Assembly: GCF_003253995.1 (NCBI RefSeq)
Contig: NZ_QKZL01000004.1
Location: 1 to 64,000 of the forward strand
Direction of reading: 5' to 3'
Length of the DNA: 64,000 nt
Origin: Palleronia aestuarii
Lineage (GTDB): Bacteria; Pseudomonadota; Alphaproteobacteria; Rhodobacterales; Rhodobacteraceae
Shown: positions 1 through 7,947 of the stretch, one piece after another
Numbering within the stretch: the stretch's first letter is position 1
Layout: each line of letters begins with the position of its first letter
Made by a program: the position numbers and the translations under genes
Notes under the pieces: model-generated
What the model saw: only the letters and a program-made list of their open reading frames with translations
The model's database searches: none
What the model was told of the DNA's origin: nothing

Positions 1-248
1 AACGGCTTTACGTAGGCGGGCGGGATGAGCCTGACGTCATGGCCGAGCCGTGTCAGCTCCCGCCCCCAGAAATGCGCGCCACCGCAGGCTTCCATCGCCA
101 CGAGGCAGGGCGGCAGCTTGCCGAAGAACTCGAGCACCGCGGCCCTTCTGAGCTTCTTGCGAAAGACCACGCCACCTCTGGCGTCAGCGCCATGGACCTG
201 AAACACATTCTTCGCGAGATCCAATCCGACCGTGGTAATCTCCGACAT
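1..248 (-). CDS. IS110-family transposase, N-terminal part (runs off the window)
   Basis: This is the first ~82 residues of a DEDD-type transposase; the rest lies left of the window. Translation from the ATG at 248 begins MSEITTVGLDLAKNVFQVHG, the standard IS110 opening, with the first catalytic Asp at residue 10. Further on it reads LVAMEACGGAHFWGREL, the second catalytic (Glu) region of the family, and then LGHDVRLIPPAYVKP. IS110 elements move through a DEDD RuvC-like transposase and usually lack terminal inverted repeats. The 71 bases between this gene and the broken helicase at 320 would contain the element's end, and the insertion probably cut that helicase. Recognition is by family motifs only. 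Confidence 0.9.
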   Translation of the reverse strand, partial: MSEITTVGLDLAKNVFQVHGADARGGVVFRKKLRRAAVLEFFGKLPPCLVAMEACGGAHFWGRELTRLGHDVRLIPPAYVKP

Positions 249-319
249 GACCGCCTCCCAAAATGGATTGTTGCGATCCCACCCTGGCACGTCGATGCCG
301 TCGGGGGGCGGTTACAGCA

Positions 320-727
320 TCAAGGCCCATCCGCGGCCCGCGCGCGAATTGCCGCGTCGATCAATGGAATGAAGAAGCAGAGCGACTTGCCTGATCCCGT
401 ACCTGTTGTGACGACAAAGCCTTTTCCGGATTGCGCCATGCCGAGCGCCATGTCCTGGTGCACATAGAGCTCGATCGGGGCTCCATCATTGCGGCGGAAG
501 ACTTTTGCCGTGTCCGCAAGAATTGTTCCATCGATGGCCCGCTCATCAACCGAGGCTCCGGGTCTGAACCGGGGGTTAAGACTGATAAGCGGTTCGCGGA
601 CATATCGGCGCTCATTGTAGGCCCGATCGATTGCGAATTGAAGATCTTCGGAGCGAATGTTGGCGAAGGAGCGAGAGAAATTCTCATATCGCTCGATCGA
701 CTTCTGATTCAGGGAAAATACGTCCAT
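320..727 (-). pseudogene. Truncated DEAD/DEAH-box helicase (5' fragment), interrupted next to IS110
   Basis: 135 codons remain of what should be a helicase well over 1000 residues long. The N-terminus MDVFSLNQKSIERYENFSRSF and the downstream Walker A region TTGTGSGKSLCFFIPLIDA match the start of large SF2 helicases that carry a C-terminal DUF1998/MrfA-type region, a class that includes helicases of phage-defence systems such as DISARM DrmA and the Dpd helicase. The frame ends with a TGA about 20 codons after the P-loop, and the IS110 transposase starts 72 bases further along in the same direction. The simplest reading is insertion of IS110 into the helicase gene, with the 3' part beyond the window. 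The exact subfamily cannot be settled from this fragment. Confidence 0.75.
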
Positions 728-1440
728 TGTTTTTTATCATGCCTCCGCCTCATCGCTTCATAATCCAACCGTTGCAGGCATTTGTAGTCTTTTCGTGACC
801 TTGGCACGCCGTCAACTTTGGCTCAGCCTCAAGCGACAGCTTGGTGCCGCAATCGGGAGGGCTGGGAGACGTTTGAAATGCTACGCCGCCGCCTCGTCGC
901 TGATGGCAACCGAGAGTTTGCCCAGATAGGCCCGGAAGCCTGCAACCGAGGTTAAGCAGCGAAATCCGGCCGCGCTTGCCAGCGAGATGAGCTCTGCGCT
1001 CTCGTCCACGTTGCATCGCCGACCACGCTCCCAGATCGAGGATCGTGCACATCACGGAGACCCGGGCGACCAAGCCGAAGTTGCGCGACAGCAAAAAGAA
1101 TCCCGACAGCGTGCTGCGCAACAAGGAAATCCACACGATCGCGTTGGCGCTCGTCGCGCGCGCCACCCGGTGTGTACCTCTTGATCCCGCGCACAGAGTA
1201 CGCCACACTTCAGGACCCACCGCCGGAATCCGGCCGGACTCTCAGGGAATTTTCTGTGATTTCAAGGGTGTTTGCGCTGGCGTTTCGGCCCCTACCGCCG
1301 GAGCGATTAGAACTAACCAGAACCAGATTGACATCGCTTCACTGACCCACGCTCGTCGAGCAAACGTGTTGATTGTGCTACAAGCGTGCTACACAGCCAA
1401 CCACACGCCCGCAAGTTACTAAAAATTTAAAGAGGATTTT
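728..1440. other. 713 bases without a recognisable gene; possible decayed coding sequence
   Basis: No frame gives a protein I recognise. On the minus strand a frame ending with TAG at 881-883 reads ...VDESAELISLASAAGFR... then FRAYLGKLSVAISDEAAA. It has plausible codon use for about 55 codons but no start codon, and its upstream frame is closed by TGA. It could be the C-terminal remnant of a mobile-element or accessory gene. The segment 1380-1440 is AT-richer (actaaaaatttaaagagg), which suits a regulatory or recombination region. Confidence 0.4.
1377..1394 (+). repeat. gctacaa-N3-tgctacac motif (possible integrase arm-type site, left)
   Basis: The sequence gctacaagcgtgctacac contains two direct copies of gctaca in 10-base register. 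The same pattern, gctacaa-N3-tgctaca, recurs at 15988-16005 on the other side of the accessory block, and a gcaagtt word lies close to both copies. Repeated short words in helical register resemble arm-type sites bound by tyrosine integrases. No integrase gene is visible in the window, so the role is inference. Confidence 0.35.
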
Positions 1441-1605
1441 ATTGTCGCCACGATCCACAATCAGAGCCACTTTGAAAGATCGCCGATCGAGGAGTTCCGG
1501 GATTGGGTAGACTCCCTTGAGATCGACATCTCGCGCATTCAGTGCCCCTGTAGGGACATCCCCAATGCCAGCGCGAACGTTGTCGCGATGACGCGGCGCG
1601 GCTGA
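1441..1605 (+). CDS. Possible small ORF with ATT start (54 codons), unknown
   Basis: The frame from ATT at 1441 to TGA at 1603-1605 reads VATIHNQSHFERSPIEEF after the start, then RDWVDSLEIDISRIQC. The third codon positions are mostly G or C, as in real genes nearby, and aaagagg lies 6 bases before the ATT. ATT is a rare start, so this may be a gene whose ATG has mutated, or a fragment. I do not recognise the product. It sits right after the gctacaa motif and could belong to the mobile element that placed it there. Confidence 0.25.
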   Translation: MVATIHNQSHFERSPIEEFRDWVDSLEIDISRIQCPCRDIPNASANVVAMTRRG

Positions 1606-1721
1606 CCTACCTTGGGCAGCGTATCAAGTGGCGTGTCGTCGGGCAGCAGCAAAAGGGATAATTAACGACACACCGGCGGCCGGTGATCCGGCCGACCGCC
1701 CGGGCCTGCCGGCCCTCAAGC

Positions 1722-1745
1722 GGCGGCGCCCCGGGAGGCGCCGCC
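1722..1745 (-). terminator. Strong GC hairpin just downstream of the 1751-2176 gene
   Basis: ggcggcgcc (1722-1730) and ggcgccgcc (1737-1745) form a perfect 9-bp stem with a 6-base loop, 5 bases after the stop codon of the minus-strand gene. The position suits a terminator. There is no T-run after it on the minus strand, so termination by this hairpin alone is uncertain. Confidence 0.45.
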
Positions 1746-1750
1746 TTGGA

Positions 1751-2176
1751 TCACGGCTGAAAGATTTCTTCCGCCAAGCGGAAGCCTTTTGCAAGATCGA
1801 GCACCCGCATGATCCCGTCGCGAAACTCGCGCATACGCCCGATCGACGGCGCAAGTCGCGTAATCCCGGCGTCGCGGGAGATGATCTCGTATCCCCCGCG
1901 GATGTGATTGCCATCTGCCTGCCAGCCGACACGAGTTTCGTTCGAGACGTGCCGCTCGAGATCGTCGATCAGCGCATCGAGATCGCGGACGAAGGCCTCG
2001 TCGAAAATCCTGCCGCCGGCGACCCGCCGCGCCACGTGCTGCGGATACGTCCGTTGGACCGGCGACAATATTGGAATGATGATCTCGCGCAGATCGGTAC
2101 TCACGGCTCGCGCCTCCGCCAGCGTATTGGCGATAAGGTGGGCCAGGCTGTCAGCCCCGGTTTCTCGACTCCTCAT
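1751..2176 (-). CDS. Hypothetical protein, 141 aa
   Basis: I chose the ATG at 2176 because GGGAGGTG stands 5-6 bases upstream and because the preceding small ORF ends in an ATGA overlap here. The protein is soluble and rich in charged residues. It has an N-terminal helical part (LAHLIANTLAEARAVSTDLREI) followed by FVRDLDALIDDLERHVSNET, a short beta-like region with GWQADGNHIRGGYEI, and a C-terminal helix ending GFRLAEEIFQP. I see no signal peptide, membrane segment or catalytic motif that I know. A strong hairpin follows the stop. The frame could be extended upstream to 2758 without a stop, but that extension is Arg-rich and looks like shadow coding. Function unknown; the setting is accessory DNA. 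Confidence 0.5.
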   Translation of the reverse strand: MRSRETGADSLAHLIANTLAEARAVSTDLREIIIPILSPVQRTYPQHVARRVAGGRIFDEAFVRDLDALIDDLERHVSNETRVGWQADGNHIRGGYEIISRDAGITRLAPSIGRMREFRDGIMRVLDLAKGFRLAEEIFQP

Positions 2177-2319
2177 CGTGCACCTCCCGGTTGCCGGACC
2201 TGTCGCCGAACACGTCGATGTTCGACGGTGAAGTTGCGCGGAGGGCGCAGTTGTGTGCCGCCTTTTGTGGCGGTCGCGGTCGGTCCGCCGGAGTGCCGGC
2301 GCTCGATCTGGATTTTCAT
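2173..2319 (-). CDS. Small hypothetical protein, 48 aa
   Basis: The frame from the ATG at 2319 begins MKIQIERRHSGGPTATATKG and ends RRQVRQPGGAR, with its TGA overlapping the ATG of the next gene (ATGA). AAGGAAA lies 7 bases before the start. It is basic and low in hydrophobic residues, so it may be a nucleic-acid-binding peptide or a translational-coupling leader for the 141-residue protein. The good ribosome site and the stop/start overlap are the main support. No family recognised. Confidence 0.35.
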   Translation of the reverse strand: MKIQIERRHSGGPTATATKGGTQLRPPRNFTVEHRRVRRQVRQPGGAR

Positions 2320-2383
2320 GCAGATTTCCTTCATCGATGACGGGGCGGCCCGATGCCGCCATGGAAATCGTCATCGTCAAGCA

Positions 2384-2408
2384 CCGCCGGGCGGGAGAAG
2401 CCCGGCGG
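2384..2408 (-). terminator. GC-rich hairpin between small minus-strand ORFs
   Basis: ccgccgggc (2384-2392) pairs with gcccggcgg (2400-2408) around a 7-base loop. It separates the broken ORF at 2484-2718 from the two downstream small genes. It could be a terminator or attenuator, but there is no T-tract. Confidence 0.35.
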
Positions 2409-2483
2409 CGGCGGATACGGCGCAGCACTGAACGGTTACCCATAAAGTGTGTGCGGGTGATCCGGTCCTGCATGGGTCGTGCC

Positions 2484-2718
2484 TTATCTCTCCTTTCCAA
2501 TGCTCCCGGGCTGTGCCCGCTGCCCGGTGCCGGCAAGCCATGCGGATGCCAATCGCTCGGCATCCGAACCCGCGCGGTGCGGGATCGGCAAGCGATCGAG
2601 CGCCCGGTAAACGCGTTCCACCCCAAAATCGTCAAAACAGGAGGCCACCAGTCGGTCGAAATCGACCAGTGGAACCGCCGAACCCTGGTTGGTTGTCGCC
2701 AGAAGCTTGTTAAGTCAT
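2484..2718 (-). pseudogene. Small hypothetical ORF (~75 aa), probably frameshifted at its start
   Basis: A clean coding frame on the minus strand reads NKLLATTNQGSAVPLVDFDR and continues LVASCFDDFGVERVYRALDR to a TAA at 2484-2486. It has no usable start codon at its beginning. An ATG with a good GGGAGG ribosome site stands at 2716-2718, but in the next frame, where it hits TAA after two codons (ATG ACT TAA). Removing one T would join the two and give MTNKLLATTNQG. The likeliest state is a one-base frameshift, but start at the internal GTG is possible. Unknown function. Confidence 0.4.
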
Positions 2719-3030
2719 CTGCCTCCCGTTCGGGTTTCCGGCTCGATGGCCAGATCAAGACCTCACTCGATCTTCAGTCGTTCCTCCTTCTTTCGCGCCG
2801 ACCCGTCCGTCTCTGGTTCCGGCTCTCGCCCGAGGAGCCGGAACCAGGAAACGGATGATTAGTGCGACAATCCTGTTCTCAAACACCCTGGCCTGCCTCC
2901 ATTGCATGGCCTCGATGGTGTGACCGCCCCCCGACTGCATCGGTTGTATTAAGGTGGGTCACCCGGTCATGATATTGTAGAGATTCTGCCTATCACTGGC
3001 TGTCGATGTTGCGGCATCTTTCGGCTGGCA
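2719..3030. other. 312 bases without a gene; upstream region of the WYL regulator
   Basis: No convincing reading frame on either strand. The right half (2941-3010) is less GC-rich than its surroundings and probably holds the promoter of the WYL regulator gene. It contains one copy of ctgtcga (3000-3006), a half match to the palindrome found at 4121-4137. Confidence 0.4.
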
Positions 3031-4062
3031 TTGTTTCGAATCTGTCCGTGTCGGCATTCAAAAAATCGTCTGAAGTGGAGCAAGGCAGAATTTCCTTCCA
3101 ATGCTATCAAATTGCTGCGCCTCGCGGATCTGGCGGCCTCTCGCTATTCCGGCGTGACTCTCGAAGAAATCTCACAAGCCTTCCATGTCCACGGACGTAC
3201 CGCGCAGCGGATGGTCCGCGCCCTGATCGAGACCTTTCCCCACGCGGTCGAGGTCCACGACGGTCCGGACCGCAAGCGGCGGTGGCGACTGAAGGAGATG
3301 CTGGTCGCGCGGATGCGCCTGAGGGGGGCGGAGGAGCTGGAGGCGCTGGAACCCGGCATCACAGCGCTCGAGGCGCAGGGCGACCAGCGCGAGGCTAATG
3401 CGCTCTCCAGCCTGCGCGACGGGCTTCTGGCGGCGCTGCCCCCAACCGCCGCGCGGGCGGCCGAGGCCGATACCGACGCGATGCTTGAGGCGCACGGGGT
3501 CGCGGCGCGGCCCGGGCCCTTCGTCCAGATCGACCCAGGAATGGCAGAGGCCGTGGCGCACGCGCTCAAGGGGCCATGGCTGTTGCGGTTCTCGTACTCC
3601 GGGAGGGCGCGCGAGGTGGAGCCCTATGGCATCCTAATCGGCGCGCGGCACTACCTGGTGGCGAAGCAGACGGGCGATGACGCGGTGCTGCGCCATTTTC
3701 GGCTGGACAGGATGATCGATGTCGAGGCGACGCAGACACCCTTCGCACGCGATCCCAAATTCAGGCTGGCCGCACATGCGGCGCGGGCCTTCGGCTCGTA
3801 CCAAGCCGAGGAGGAACACGGCGAGGTCGTCCTGTGGTTCTCGGAGCAGGCTGCCGACCGCGCCGCGGATTGGCGGTTTCACCCGACACAGAGCAGCCAG
3901 CACTTTGCGGACGGGCGGCTGGAGGTGCGATTCACCGCCTCGGGTTGGCTCGAGATGGCCTGGCACCTGCTATCCTGGGGCGATTCGGTGGAGGTCGTTT
4001 CCCCCGACGGTCTGCGCATGCTGCTCGCCGATCCGCAACGGAACGGGGACGTTCTACTCTGA
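3031..4062 (+). CDS. WYL-domain transcriptional regulator
   Basis: A helix-turn-helix plus WYL-domain regulator of the type that heads bacterial defence loci such as BrxR/CapW-like proteins. The N-terminal winged helix spans about residues 20-75 (SNAIKLLRLADLAASRY, then LEEISQAFHVHGRTAQRMVR). The WYL domain is centred on LRFSYSGRAREVEPYGILI and HYLVAKQTG (about 185-215), and a C-terminal WCX-like part follows (LEVRFTASGWLEMAWHLL). There is no ATG in frame near the N-terminus. The frame opens with TTG at 3031, or possibly CTG near 3070, and homologues normally begin about 10-15 residues before AEFPSNAIKLL. The gene precedes the nuclease operon by 142 bases, with a perfect dyad in the gap. I infer that it represses the operon and may respond to a ligand or nucleic acid through the WYL fold. 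Confidence 0.85.
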   Translation: MFRICPCRHSKNRLKWSKAEFPSNAIKLLRLADLAASRYSGVTLEEISQAFHVHGRTAQRMVRALIETFPHAVEVHDGPDRKRRWRLKEMLVARMRLRGAEELEALEPGITALEAQGDQREANALSSLRDGLLAALPPTAARAAEADTDAMLEAHGVAARPGPFVQIDPGMAEAVAHALKGPWLLRFSYSGRAREVEPYGILIGARHYLVAKQTGDDAVLRHFRLDRMIDVEATQTPFARDPKFRLAAHAARAFGSYQAEEEHGEVVLWFSEQAADRAADWRFHPTQSSQHFADGRLEVRFTASGWLEMAWHLLSWGDSVEVVSPDGLRMLLADPQRNGDVLL

Positions 4063-4120
4063 GATGTTCACCATGCGTTCAGCGAAATTACCTCCAAAGC
4101 CGGTCAGGCGTGCCTGCTGC

Positions 4121-4137
4121 ACGACAGGATCTGTCGT
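4121..4137. promoter_or_regulatory. Perfect 17-bp inverted repeat, candidate WYL operator
   Basis: acgacag-gat-ctgtcgt is a perfect dyad with 7-bp arms and a 3-bp spacer. It lies between the WYL regulator gene and the phosphoesterase start at 4205. Dimeric WYL regulators of the BrxR type bind such repeats. Assignment to this regulator is inferred from position. Confidence 0.5.
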
Positions 4138-4204
4138 ACTTGTCCCTCATGGCTCGATACATCGAGCCCGCCCGCCGACCCTGCCTGCCGTTCAGGAGTA
4201 ATCC

Positions 4205-5335
4205 ATGACCTTCCGTTTCATCCACACCTCCGACCTGCATCTCGGCACCAAGTTCGCCAACATCCCCGAGCCGCCTGATGGCAGCATCCGCGGCCGGCTG
4301 CGCGAAGCCCGCCACGGTGCCATCGCCCGCATCGCCACCGCCGCGCGCGCCCATGGCGCAAACGACATCCTCGTTGCCGGGGATACCTTCGACACCCCGA
4401 CGCCCTCGCTGCCCGTCGTGCGCCAGGCGATCGCGGCGATGGCCGAGGATGCCGGCCTGCGCTGGTGGCTGCTGCCCGGCAACCACGACAACCTGCGCGA
4501 GGCCGAGCCGCTCTGGGACATGATCGCGCGCGAGGCGCCGGGCAACGTCCGCTGCCTGACCGCGCCCGAGCCGGTAAGCCTGTCGCCCGAGGCAACCCTC
4601 CTGCCCTGCCCCGTCGAATGGCGCTCCTCCGGCGCCGACGCGACCGAGGCGCTGGTCACGATGCCCTCGGACGAGGGAACGCTCCGCATCGGGCTGGCGC
4701 ATGGCGCGGTGACGGACTTCACGGACGAAGCCGCGAACGTCCCGCCGGACCGCGACCGGTCGGCGCGGCTCGACTACCTGGCGCTCGGCGACTGGCACGG
4801 CCGGATGCAGATCGGGCCGCGTGTGCAGTACCCGGGCAGCCCGGAACAGGACCGCTTCAAGCATGGTCGGCGCGGCGTCTGCCTGGCGGTCAGCATCGAC
4901 GGCCTCGGCGCCGCGCCCCTGGTCGAGGAGATCGAGACGGGCGCTTTCCTCTGGCAGGACCTCGACCTGCCCCTCACGCCCGGCCAGGACGCCGCCGCGG
5001 CGCTGCTGGACCTGCTGCCGGCAGAGGCCCGCCGCGACCGGCTGGTGCGGGTCAACGCGTCGGGCTGGGCCGGCCTGCCCGAGCAGGTCGAGCTGACGCG
5101 GGCGGCGGGCCACATCGGCCCCGAGTTCGCACATTTCGAGTTGCGGACGGGCGCGCTCCAGACACAGTACGAACTGGCCGACCTCGACGAGATCGACCGC
5201 GGCGGGGCGCTGCGGCTCGCCGCCGATGCGCTGATGACCGAGGCCGAGGGCGAGACCCATTCGCGCGAGGATCGCGAGGTGGCGGCCGATGCGCTCGCCC
5301 GGCTCTACGCCTATGTGAAGGAGGCCCGTCAATGA
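4205..5335 (+). CDS. MRE11/SbcD-like DNA repair exonuclease (YhaO type)
   Basis: A 376-residue metallophosphoesterase of the Mre11/SbcD/YhaO group, expected to be a two-metal nuclease acting on DNA ends with the ATPase encoded next to it. All phosphodiesterase motifs are present: SDLHLG (D10, H12), AGDTFD (D60, D63), PGNHDN (N93, H94, D95), LAHGAV (H166) and LGDWHG (D196, H198). After the catalytic core come a capping region and a C-terminal helical segment (about 330-376) that could bind the partner's coiled coil. The start has a good site (caggag, 6-7 bases before ATG). The stop overlaps the ATG of the ATPase gene (ATGA). The pairing with a YhaN-like rather than a zinc-hook SbcC partner favours the YhaO type. 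Confidence 0.88.
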   Translation: MTFRFIHTSDLHLGTKFANIPEPPDGSIRGRLREARHGAIARIATAARAHGANDILVAGDTFDTPTPSLPVVRQAIAAMAEDAGLRWWLLPGNHDNLREAEPLWDMIAREAPGNVRCLTAPEPVSLSPEATLLPCPVEWRSSGADATEALVTMPSDEGTLRIGLAHGAVTDFTDEAANVPPDRDRSARLDYLALGDWHGRMQIGPRVQYPGSPEQDRFKHGRRGVCLAVSIDGLGAAPLVEEIETGAFLWQDLDLPLTPGQDAAAALLDLLPAEARRDRLVRVNASGWAGLPEQVELTRAAGHIGPEFAHFELRTGALQTQYELADLDEIDRGGALRLAADALMTEAEGETHSREDREVAADALARLYAYVKEARQ

Positions 5336-7947
5336 AGCTCCGCGCCATCACCCTGAACAACGTCCGCCGGTTCACCGCGCTGACGGGCCTCACCGGCATC
5401 GGCGATGGGCTGAACGTCCTCTGCGAGCCGAACGAGCACGGCAAGTCGACCCTGTTCGACGCCGTCCAGGCCCTGTTCTTCAAGGCCCACGGCGCCAACG
5501 ACAAGGAGATCAAGGCGCTGAAGCCCCATGCGGGCGGCGCGCCCGAGGTGACGGTCGAGGTCGAGACCGATGCCGGCACCTTCACCATCGCCAAGCGCTG
5601 GACCTCGCGCCCCGCGGCGACGGTCCACCAGGCCGGCCGCCTTGTCGCCCAGGCCGACGAGGCCGAGGCGTGGATCGCCCGGCTGGTCGGCGGCACCTCG
5701 GGTGGCCCCTCGGGGCTGGTCTGGGTGCGCCAGGGCATGACCGGCCTCACCGGCGGCTCGAACCGGGAGCAGGCGGCGGCGCTGGAGGCACGGCGCGACC
5801 TGATGTCGTCGGTCTCGGAAGAGGTCGAGGCGATGACCGGCGGCCGACGCATGGACATGGCCCTGGCACGCTGCCGCGAAGAGCTGTCGGTGCTCGCAAC
5901 CGCGACCGGGCGCGAGAAGACGGGCGGACCGTGGAAGGCGGCGTCGGACCGGGTCGAGGCGCTGCGCCTGCGCCGGTCGGAGCTTTCGACCACGGCGGCG
6001 GCGCTGCACGACGCCCTGGACCGGCGCAAGCGCAAGCGGCGCGAACTGGCCGAGATCGAGGCACCGGACGCTTTGGCCGCACGGAAGAAGCGTCTCGACG
6101 ATGCGACCAAGGCCCACACCGTGGCCGAGCGCCATGCCGAGAGCGTCGAGGCCGAAGCGCGCAAGGTGACGACCGCCCGCATGGCCGTCGCCGCGGCGCA
6201 GTCCCGACTGGAAGCCCTGCGCGTCGCGCTCGCCGAACGCGACGAGGCCGCCGGGCTCGCGACCGGGGCTGCCGCGGCGAAGGCCGCAGCGCAGGCGGAC
6301 CATGCCGCGGCGCGCACCGCCCTGACCGCCGCCGAGGCGACGCTGGATCAGGCGAAGACCGCACTGAAGCAAGCCGAGGAAAACCACCGCCGGGCCGGGC
6401 GCCAGCAGGCCGCCCGGGATGGCGCGCAGCGCCGCGCCGAGCTTGTCCAGCGCATCGCCGAGGCCGAGGCAACGCGCAAGCTGAGGGAGGAAGCCGAGGC
6501 GGCCGCACTCACCGGCCCCGACCAGGCGGCGCTGCGCAAGCTGGAGAGCCTGTCGACGGCCCTCGCCACTGCGCGGGCGACCCGCGACGCGATGGCGACG
6601 CAACTGGTCGTCACCTACGCGGCAGGACGCGACGGGGCGGTGACCCTCGACGGCCGGGCGCTGGATGGCGGAACCCCCTACCCCATCCCGCGCGGCGCGA
6701 GGCTGGCGGTCGACGGGCTCGGCGAGATCCAGATCCGTCCCGGCGCCGGGGCCCAGGAGGACGACGCCGTCGAGCGGGCCGAAAAGGCGCTGGCGAAAGA
6801 GCTGGACGCGCTTGGGCTGCCCGATCTTGCCGCGGCCCGGACAGCCGCCGAGGTTCGCGCGCAGGCGGCGGCGCAGGCGCGTGAGGCGAAGGCCCGGCTC
6901 GAGGCGCTGGCGCCCGCGGGCATAGAGAAACTTCGCGAAGTGCTGGCGCGCATCCCGGAGGCCGAGGAGGATGCCGAGGCGCTCGACCCGGCCGCCACCG
7001 AGGCAAGGCTCGGCACGGCAGGGTCGGTGATGACCGCGGCGCAGTCCACCCAGGCAATCGCTTCCGAAGCGATGGCGAAAGCGCGGGAGGCATTGGCCGG
7101 CACCGACGCAGCCGAGGCCGGCGCCCGCGATCGCCTGAGCCGGGCGGAAACCGCCCTCGCCGCGCTCAGTGATGCCACGGTCGCGGCGTTCGACGCGGCC
7201 ATGCGGCAGGCCGTTCAGGAACTCGAGGCGGCCGAGGCGATCCACGCGGAGAAGCTGCGCGCCGCGCCCGACCTGGCCGCCGCCGAAGCGGCCCTGAGGC
7301 GCGCGCGGTCGGTCGAGGATGCAGCGCGCGCCGACATCGCCCGCCTGCGCCCCGAGATCGCGACGCTGGACGAGCGCATCGCCCGCGGCTCGGGAGAAGC
7401 GGTCGAGGAACGGCTGGCGGAGTGCGAGCAGGAACTGCCGGCCGCAGAGGCGGAGCTTGCCCGCCATGCCCACGAGGTCGCCGTCCTGCGCCGTCTCGAA
7501 GCCGCCCTGACCCACGCCCGCACCGAGGCGCGCGAACGCTACTTCGCCCCGGTCGCGGCCGAGCTGAAGCCGCTTCTGCAACTCCTATGGCCGGACGCAG
7601 AGCTGACTTGGACCCAGGACACCCTCCTGCCCGAGGCGCTGACCCGCAACGGCCAGGCCGAGCCGATCGACATCCTTTCGGGCGGCACGCAGGAGCAGGT
7701 CGCCCTTCTGGTCCGCCTCGCCTTCGCGCGGATGCTGGCGAAGGACGGCCGCCACGCCCCGGTGCTGCTCGACGACGCGCTGGTCTTCACCGACGACGAC
7801 CGAATCGAACGCATGTTCGACGCCCTGCACCGGCAGGCCGGCGATCTCCAGATCATCGTCTTCACCTGCCGCCAGCGCGCCTTCCGCGAGCTCGGCGGAC
7901 AGACGCTGCGCCTCGCCGCCCGGGACGCGGTCGAGGCGGTTGCATGA
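5332..7947 (+). CDS. YhaN-like SMC/Rad50-type AAA ATPase without zinc hook
   Basis: An 871-residue ABC/SMC-type ATPase that should form a complex with the preceding MRE11-like nuclease and control its access to DNA. The N-terminal P-loop is CEPNEHGKST (K38), the ABC signature is LSGGTQEQ (782-789), and Walker B is PVLLDDALVF with D814-D815. The double Asp in place of Asp-Glu is typical of YhaN. Two long Ala/Glu/Arg-rich coiled-coil arms run at about 170-420 and 480-735. Between them, about residues 425-476, lies a short Gly-rich, probably beta-stranded segment (VTLDGRALDGGTPYPIP) where Rad50/SbcC would have the CxxC zinc hook; no CxxC exists in the protein. Both ends overlap their neighbours by ATGA. 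The start at 5332 is set by that overlap; an upstream in-frame extension only shadows the nuclease gene. Confidence 0.85.
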   Translation: MKLRAITLNNVRRFTALTGLTGIGDGLNVLCEPNEHGKSTLFDAVQALFFKAHGANDKEIKALKPHAGGAPEVTVEVETDAGTFTIAKRWTSRPAATVHQAGRLVAQADEAEAWIARLVGGTSGGPSGLVWVRQGMTGLTGGSNREQAAALEARRDLMSSVSEEVEAMTGGRRMDMALARCREELSVLATATGREKTGGPWKAASDRVEALRLRRSELSTTAAALHDALDRRKRKRRELAEIEAPDALAARKKRLDDATKAHTVAERHAESVEAEARKVTTARMAVAAAQSRLEALRVALAERDEAAGLATGAAAAKAAAQADHAAARTALTAAEATLDQAKTALKQAEENHRRAGRQQAARDGAQRRAELVQRIAEAEATRKLREEAEAAALTGPDQAALRKLESLSTALATARATRDAMATQLVVTYAAGRDGAVTLDGRALDGGTPYPIPRGARLAVDGLGEIQIRPGAGAQEDDAVERAEKALAKELDALGLPDLAAARTAAEVRAQAAAQAREAKARLEALAPAGIEKLREVLARIPEAEEDAEALDPAATEARLGTAGSVMTAAQSTQAIASEAMAKAREALAGTDAAEAGARDRLSRAETALAALSDATVAAFDAAMRQAVQELEAAEAIHAEKLRAAPDLAAAEAALRRARSVEDAARADIARLRPEIATLDERIARGSGEAVEERLAECEQELPAAEAELARHAHEVAVLRRLEAALTHARTEARERYFAPVAAELKPLLQLLWPDAELTWTQDTLLPEALTRNGQAEPIDILSGGTQEQVALLVRLAFARMLAKDGRHAPVLLDDALVFTDDDRIERMFDALHRQAGDLQIIVFTCRQRAFRELGGQTLRLAARDAVEAVA

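Noticed and set aside
2173-2758. A 335-codon minus-strand frame extending the 141-aa protein upstream
   Set aside because: The upstream part is Arg-rich, has no ribosome site at its start, crosses a strong hairpin, and conflicts with two better small frames.
5329-7581. A 750-codon minus-strand frame and other long antisense frames over the nuclease operon
   Set aside because: They are opposite the YhaN-like gene, low in complexity (Arg/Gly/Leu), and lack any domain.
4205-7947. Classical SbcCD
   Set aside because: The ATPase lacks the CxxC zinc hook and has a DD Walker B. The YhaO/YhaN type fits better.
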